This document shows, in pieces, positions 6,590-10,288 of a DNA stretch of 10,288 nt. A program made the translations under genes and the position numbers. This stretch comes from Sphingobium sp. (lineage in GTDB: Bacteria; Pseudomonadota; Alphaproteobacteria; Sphingomonadales; Sphingomonadaceae). The number at the start of each line of letters is the position of its first letter. The first letter of the stretch is position 1. Below the pieces are notes generated by a model. That model was not told the origin of the DNA, did no database searches, and saw nothing but the letters and a program-made list of their open reading frames with translations. The stretch spans positions 1 to 10,288 of the forward strand of contig JASBTC010000451.1 of NCBI GenBank assembly GCA_030148625.1. Direction: 5' to 3'.

Positions 6590-8185
6590 TCAGGCAGCTG
6601 CCAGCTTATAGTCGCGATACTGCTCCCGCAGCGCCGTCTTGAGCAGCTTGCCGGTCGCGGTGTGCGGCAGGCTGTCGACGAACACGATCTCGTCGGGCAG
6701 CCACCATTTCGCGACGCGGCTGGACAGGAACGCGAAGATATCCTCGGCGCTGACCGTGCTCCCTGGCTTGCGGATGATCAGCAACAGCGGACGCTCGTCC
6801 CATTTCGGGTGATAGATGCCGATCGCCGCGGCCTCCTGGACCCCGGGGCAGCCGACCGCGGCGTTTTCGAGTTCGACCGAGCTGATCCATTCGCCACCCG
6901 ACTTGATCACATCCTTCGAGCGATCGGTGATCTGCATCGTCCCGCAGGGGTGGATCACCGCGACGTCGCCGGTGTCGAACCACCCCTCGGCATCGATGCA
7001 GTCGCCGCTCTCGTCCTGGAAATAACGTTTGATGATCCAGGGCCCCCTCACCTGCAGCCGGCCCGAGCTGGCGCCGTCGCGCGGCTGGATCACGCCCTCG
7101 TCGTCGACCACGCGCAGCTCGACACCGAACGGCACGCTGCCCTGCTTGCACACCTGGTCGACCTGCTGCTCGAAACTCAGATCGTCCCAATCGGGCGGCG
7201 GCGCGCCCATCGTGCCGATCGGCGAGGTTTCGGTCATGCCCCAGGCATGGCCGACACGGATCCACATCTTCATCAGCCGCTCGACCATCGCGCGCGGCGC
7301 GGCCGACCCGCCGATCGTGACCAGCTGAAGATATTCGGGCTTTTGTCCGGTGGCATCCATGTGCTGGAACATGGCGAGCCACACCGTCGGCACGCCCGCC
7401 GAATGCGTCACCTTCTCCTCGTTCATCAATTTGCACAGCACCGCGGCGTCGTTGACCGCCGAAAAAACGAACTTGATGCCCGCCAACGCACCGGCAAAGG
7501 GCAGTCCCCAGGCGGCGGCATGGAACATCGGCACGATCGGCAGCGCGACCGAACGCGGCTCCAGATCGAATACGGGCGGCGACACTTCGGCCATCGCATG
7601 GATCATGGTCGAGCGATGCTCGTACAGTACACCCTTTGGATTGCCGGTCGTTCCGCTGGTGTAGCAGAGCATGCAGGGCTCACGCTCCGGGCCCTCGACC
7701 CAGGCATAATCGCCATCCTCTTCCTCGATCAGCGCCTCGAAACCGTCGGCGCCGTCCGAATCGAAGCAGACATAATGGTCGATGGTCGTCCATTGCGCCT
7801 TCAGCCGATCGACGACCGGCTGGAACGCCTTGTCGTAAAGGAGAACGCGGTCCTCCGCATGGTTGCAGATATAGACGAGCTGTTCGTCGAACAGGCGCGG
7901 ATTGACGGTGTGGATCACCCCGCCCATCCCGATCACGCCATACCAAGCGGCCAGATGCCGGCCATGGTTCATCGCCAGCGTCGCAACGCGATCGCCACGC
8001 TTCACGCCCATCTTCTCCAGCGCCTGGGCAAGCCGGCGGGCGTCGTGCGCCACCCCGGCCCAGTTGCTGCGCGTCGTCGTGCCATCGGCCCAATAGCTGA
8101 CGATCTCGCGCGTGCCATGTTCGCGCGCGGCATGATCGATCAGCCTGGGCACGCGCAGCTCGAAATCCTGCATTCCGCCGAGCAT
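6590..8185 (-). CDS. AMP-forming acyl-CoA synthetase (medium/long-chain fatty acid-CoA ligase, AlkK-like)
   Basis: The enzyme activates a carboxylic acid with ATP to an acyl-adenylate and then forms the CoA thioester, the entry step to beta-oxidation. The 531-residue sequence carries the ANL-family landmarks in order: the phosphate-binding loop [11 protein letters not shown] (175-185), [12 protein letters not shown] (219-230), [13 protein letters not shown] (264-276), WGMTETSP (315-322), GWFDTGD (401-407), the hinge [15 protein letters not shown] (421-435) and the catalytic lysine in TATGKLLK (K513). No motif is damaged. The overall pattern, including SYWADG near the N-terminus, resembles AlkK-type medium-chain enzymes; exact chain length cannot be read from sequence. 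The start at 8185 has GGGAGA about five bases upstream. The gene is monocistronic, convergent with the radical SAM gene and divergent from the small acidic protein. Confidence 0.95.
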   Translation of the reverse strand: MLGGMQDFELRVPRLIDHAAREHGTREIVSYWADGTTTRSNWAGVAHDARRLAQALEKMGVKRGDRVATLAMNHGRHLAAWYGVIGMGGVIHTVNPRLFDEQLVYICNHAEDRVLLYDKAFQPVVDRLKAQWTTIDHYVCFDSDGADGFEALIEEEDGDYAWVEGPEREPCMLCYTSGTTGNPKGVLYEHRSTMIHAMAEVSPPVFDLEPRSVALPIVPMFHAAAWGLPFAGALAGIKFVFSAVNDAAVLCKLMNEEKVTHSAGVPTVWLAMFQHMDATGQKPEYLQLVTIGGSAAPRAMVERLMKMWIRVGHAWGMTETSPIGTMGAPPPDWDDLSFEQQVDQVCKQGSVPFGVELRVVDDEGVIQPRDGASSGRLQVRGPWIIKRYFQDESGDCIDAEGWFDTGDVAVIHPCGTMQITDRSKDVIKSGGEWISSVELENAAVGCPGVQEAAAIGIYHPKWDERPLLLIIRKPGSTVSAEDIFAFLSSRVAKWWLPDEIVFVDSLPHTATGKLLKTALREQYRDYKLAAA

Positions 8186-8290
8186 TCATCTCTCCCGAAT
8201 CTCTATTTCCGCGACTTTATCGCCATTTTTGCAGGATGGGTGAAGCGTCTTGCAGCCCTTGCGCGTTCAACAGGGGAAGGAGAGCATATA

Positions 8291-8536
8291 ATGGCGACCC
8301 AGCCATCCGAACCGCACCCCGACAGCCCGCCGCCGGAAGAGCCCGTGCGGACGCCCGACGAGATCGTGCCGGGGCAGGGCGACGTCGATCATCCGGACTC
8401 GGTTCCCACCGAGACGCCGGCCACACCCGAACAGGCCCCCGACGAGATCACACCCGATCAGGGCGATACCGACGCGCCCGACGCGATACCCGCGGAACAG
8501 CCTGGAACGCCAGGTGCGGATCCCCGCGTTTCATAA
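8291..8536 (+). CDS. Small acidic proline-rich repeat protein, function unknown
   Basis: The 81-residue protein consists almost wholly of Pro, Asp, Glu, Thr, Ala and Gly. It has no Cys, Lys, Phe, Trp or Tyr, and 19 acidic side chains against two Arg and two His. It should be soluble, unfolded and strongly negative. Residues 22-46 and 50-74 are two copies of a 28-residue repeat (core PDEIxPxQGDxDxPDxxPxE), with 16 of 25 aligned positions identical. ATG 8291 is preceded by AAGGAG at an eight-base spacing, the clearest ribosome site nearby. The frame stays open upstream, antisense to the acyl-CoA synthetase, but that extension is a GC-rich shadow. The stop lies 12 bases from the opposing gene's stop. 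There is no signal peptide. I cannot assign a role. Confidence 0.72.
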   Translation: MATQPSEPHPDSPPPEEPVRTPDEIVPGQGDVDHPDSVPTETPATPEQAPDEITPDQGDTDAPDAIPAEQPGTPGADPRVS

Positions 8537-8548
8537 GGCGGCGGCGCG

Positions 8549-9430
8549 TCAGCGCACCTCGCCACCCGATGCGGTTAGATCGATGATCCGATCACGCTCA
8601 TAGCGCATAACTCCAGGCATTTCGGCCAACCGATCGATTGTCAGGCCGAAATAATTGGGGAGCTTGCCGATCGGCCGATAGGCGGCCGGGCGGATCGGCA
8701 CATCCTTCAGCCGGCCGTCCACGCTCATCGCCGGCGTCGCGGGCTGGAGCTGGAAATTGAACGCTATGATGCCTTCGGTCTGCGCTGCATCGGCTTCCGC
8801 CGGGGGTACCTTCACCGCGATCGCCCCCATGTCGACGATTTCGCCGGCACGCGCCTCGAACGATACGCTTCCCATGCACAGGCAGGTGCCGACGGCCGCG
8901 CCGTTGGGGATCACGGTGATAGGACCGTAGATGCGATATGTGCCGGGAGTCACGGCATGGAGATAAGTCGAGGCGCCGCCATCCTGTTTCGCGAACCGGT
9001 TCATCGGTCCGATCGAAACGCCGGTCATCAGGCCGAAGGGGGTGAACTCGAAATTCTCCTCGGTCGGCTCGACCGGCTTGTCGGGCACCGTGAAACCCGC
9101 GCTCGATCCCCGCTGGCGCGCGTCGGCAGCAAGGGCCTTCGCCTTTTCATAACTCGCCAGCTTCTTCACATATTTCCCGCGCGCCTTGGTCAGGGCATCG
9201 GCGCGCATCCTGTCATAGGCGGCCTGATCCTCAGCGCTCGGCACCCTCATCAGGTGAAGCGGCATCGCGGCGTCGGAACGCAACAGGATATAGGCTTGCG
9301 CCTTGTCCAGCGTCACCGCCGGCTTGTCCTTGATCGCAGAACTGGTCACGAAGACCACATCCTTATCCTTGGCCATGGCGGGTGCGGCCAGCAGCAAAGC
9401 GGCAGCTGCGACGAACAATTTCGGCTTCAC
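8549..9430 (-). CDS. Exported protein of unknown function with a CxC motif
   Basis: The protein has 293 residues. A signal peptide (MKPKLFVAAAALLLAAPAMA, cleavage after residue 20) directs it to the periplasm or envelope. After a short strand-rich part (about 25-62) comes a charged helix, possibly a coiled coil (about 66-106), and a Pro/Glu linker. A beta-rich domain follows with TPGTYRIYGPITVIPNG (161-177), GTCLCMGSVSFEARAGEIVDMG (181-202, cysteines 183 and 185) and a C-terminal YRPIGKLPNYFGLTIDRLAEMPG block. The PGTY...C.C.G...F.A..GEI order looks like a small beta-sandwich seen in exported proteins such as the DUF2846 type, but this is only a resemblance. The start is GTG 9430, overlapping the previous gene's stop as GTGA with AGGGG eight bases upstream, so the two are probably translated together. 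Confidence 0.85.
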   Translation of the reverse strand: MKPKLFVAAAALLLAAPAMAKDKDVVFVTSSAIKDKPAVTLDKAQAYILLRSDAAMPLHLMRVPSAEDQAAYDRMRADALTKARGKYVKKLASYEKAKALAADARQRGSSAGFTVPDKPVEPTEENFEFTPFGLMTGVSIGPMNRFAKQDGGASTYLHAVTPGTYRIYGPITVIPNGAAVGTCLCMGSVSFEARAGEIVDMGAIAVKVPPAEADAAQTEGIIAFNFQLQPATPAMSVDGRLKDVPIRPAAYRPIGKLPNYFGLTIDRLAEMPGVMRYERDRIIDLTASGGEVR

Positions 9431-10104
9431 AGTCCCAGCCCCTTCGTCGTCGGTGTGTGAGATGAGGCGACGAGCGCCTGTTGCATCAAGTAGCGCTGCC
9501 GGTCGGTCTCGCTGACGCTCGAGAGTCCCTCTTCGAAATTAAACGGTTCCCAGAGCTCCTTCGACAAGCCGTAGCGTTCGTAACCCTTGAAATTCATGCA
9601 TTTTCGCATGTTGACCCGGCGTAACCGGCGCTTTTCAGCCGACCCGAAGATCGCCATGGCCATGGCATTGCCGATCGCCCCGCCGACCGCACCGGCCATG
9701 GTTCCGGCATAGGGATATGGCGCCTGCTGATAGGTGATCCCGCTCGAGAGGCCACGCGCATAGCCGTCACATTCGCTGATATCGGCATAAGCGGTCGCGA
9801 AGTCGGTACCCGGCCGATTGAAATAATAATATTTGTCGAAACTCTTCTCGTCCTCCGGTGTCGCCTGGAAAGCGAGCTCGGGCATCGCGACCTTCGCAAC
9901 GTCTTCTTCGGCAAGCGTGATCATGCCGAATGGCGACGCGCTGTCCTGCAGGACGGCGGCTGGGGTCGAGATCGGGGCCTTGGCGGTTTCAACCGCTGGT
10001 GCTTCGGTCACAGCAGCATCCTGAGCCCAGGCGGCGCTCATCGGCGCAAATCCCATGGGCAGTACCAGCGCGGCCGACAGGCACGCACCAATCATCGATC
10101 GCAT
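9427..10104 (-). CDS. Exported glycine-zipper protein of unknown function
   Basis: The 225-residue protein opens with a signal peptide (MRSMIGACLSAALVLPMGFA and following, cleavage likely at AWA-QDA after residue 27). A low-complexity Ala/Thr/Pro stretch comes next. An aromatic segment follows (KYYYFNRPGTDFATAYADIS, 91-110) and ends at C112. Then comes a glycine zipper TMAGAVGGAIGNAMAMAIFG (135-154), a basic patch EKRRLRRVNMRK, and CMNFKGYERYG with C169. C112 and C169 flank the zipper and could form a disulfide, a layout shared with small envelope proteins that associate with membranes. ATG 10104 has GGGGAGA six bases upstream and begins directly with the signal peptide. A GTG six codons earlier is less likely because that ribosome site would then be internal. 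It is the first gene of a two-gene operon. Confidence 0.85.
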   Translation of the reverse strand: MRSMIGACLSAALVLPMGFAPMSAAWAQDAAVTEAPAVETAKAPISTPAAVLQDSASPFGMITLAEEDVAKVAMPELAFQATPEDEKSFDKYYYFNRPGTDFATAYADISECDGYARGLSSGITYQQAPYPYAGTMAGAVGGAIGNAMAMAIFGSAEKRRLRRVNMRKCMNFKGYERYGLSKELWEPFNFEEGLSSVSETDRQRYLMQQALVASSHTPTTKGLGL

Positions 10105-10151
10105 CAACACTCTCCCCGCCACCCGGAGAATCGCGAGCAGCCACGGCTGAG

Positions 10152-10179
10152 TATCTAACCGCCGATACTATGCTGACAA
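10152..10179 (-). promoter_or_regulatory. Possible promoter of the two-gene exported-protein operon
   Basis: On the minus strand TTGTCA (10179-10174) matches the -35 consensus in five of six positions. TAGATA (10157-10152) follows after 16 bases as a weak -10 (three of six). Transcription would start around 10145, giving a leader of about 40 bases before the ATG at 10104. The stretch lies between the gatB stop and the operon. Confidence 0.3.
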
Positions 10180-10224
10180 GACGGTCTCAGTGCGTGAGAT
10201 GGGCAGACCTTGCCGCCGCCCCGC

Positions 10225-10288
10225 TCAAGCCAGCGCCTTTTTCAGCAGCTCGTTCACGACTTGCGGATTGGCCTTGCCCGCCATCGCC
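10225..10288 (-). CDS. gatB: GatB C-terminus (aspartyl/glutamyl-tRNA amidotransferase subunit B), partial
   Basis: Only the last 20 codons and the stop fall in the window, reading AMAGKANPQVVNELLKKALA. The GKANPxxVNxLLKxxL ending is characteristic of the YqeY-like tail domain of GatB, which helps hold the misacylated tRNA. GatB belongs to GatCAB, which amidates Glu-tRNA(Gln) and Asp-tRNA(Asn) in bacteria lacking the corresponding synthetases. The gene continues beyond position 10288. The identification depends on this short tail alone, so a related YqeY-domain protein remains possible. Confidence 0.7.
   Translation of the reverse strand, partial: AMAGKANPQVVNELLKKALA

Noticed and set aside
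6662..8290. Plus-strand open frame running antisense through the acyl-CoA synthetase into the small acidic protein
   Set aside because: The upstream part is a shadow of the synthetase. Composition changes sharply at the ATG at 8291, which has its own AAGGAG, so only the last 81 codons are called.
10151..10168. GTATC-N8-GATAC inverted repeat in the exported-protein operon's promoter region
   Set aside because: Five-base arms with no further extension are likely by chance in an intergenic stretch.
10183..10201. Short hairpin TCTCA-gtgcg-TGAGA downstream of gatB
   Set aside because: It has only a 5-bp stem and no T-run. It could be chance and is too weak to call a terminator.
1..10288. Search for CRISPR arrays, tRNA or rRNA genes, insertion sequences, toxin-antitoxin pairs and defence genes
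   Set aside because: None was recognised. Genes are tightly packed with uniform base composition and no terminal repeats or transposase motifs.

Overview
The window is high-GC, densely packed bacterial DNA. Proteins, codon use and gene neighbourhood point to an alphaproteobacterium, most likely a sphingomonad (Sphingomonadaceae). This rests on recognising protein families and on an alphaproteobacterial-type LexA box; no database search was done. There are ten complete genes and the 3' tip of an eleventh. No rRNA, tRNA, CRISPR array, insertion sequence or clear sign of horizontal transfer was seen, and no gap between genes exceeds about 125 bases.

Layout: (1) 22-1671 (-) encodes electron-transfer flavoprotein:ubiquinone oxidoreductase. 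It is divergent from (2) a three-gene overlapping operon (+, about 1787-4786): a cysteine-free, motif-poor relative of family 4 uracil-DNA glycosylases, a periplasmic soluble lytic transglycosylase, and the molybdopterin-adenylyltransferase-type protein MoaB. The divergent gap holds a 24-bp near-palindrome that could be a shared operator. (3) 4831-5364 (-) encodes a small exported YbjN-domain protein, convergent with moaB across a hairpin. (4) 5468-6544 (+) encodes a PA0069-type radical SAM protein distantly related to spore photoproduct lyase. A perfect GTTC-N7-GTTC direct repeat just upstream suggests SOS control. (5) 6590-8185 (-) encodes an AMP-forming acyl-CoA synthetase, convergent with the radical SAM gene across a strong palindrome. 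(6) 8291-8536 (+) encodes an 81-residue, very acidic, proline-rich protein built on a 28-residue repeat. (7) 8549-10104 (-) is a two-gene operon for exported proteins of unknown function, joined by a GTGA overlap. (8) 10225-10288 (-) is the C-terminal end of GatB, the amidotransferase subunit that makes Gln-tRNA and/or Asn-tRNA.

Most of this is ordinary core genome. ETF-QO and the acyl-CoA synthetase both serve fatty-acid oxidation (activation of the acid, and delivery of electrons to ubiquinone) but are not in one operon. The observations most worth follow-up are the LexA-like box before the radical SAM gene, the degenerate glycosylase fused into a cell-wall/cofactor operon, the divergent palindrome, the uncharacterised exported protein pair, and the repeat-built acidic mini-protein. 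I found no convincing new multi-gene defence or mobile system.
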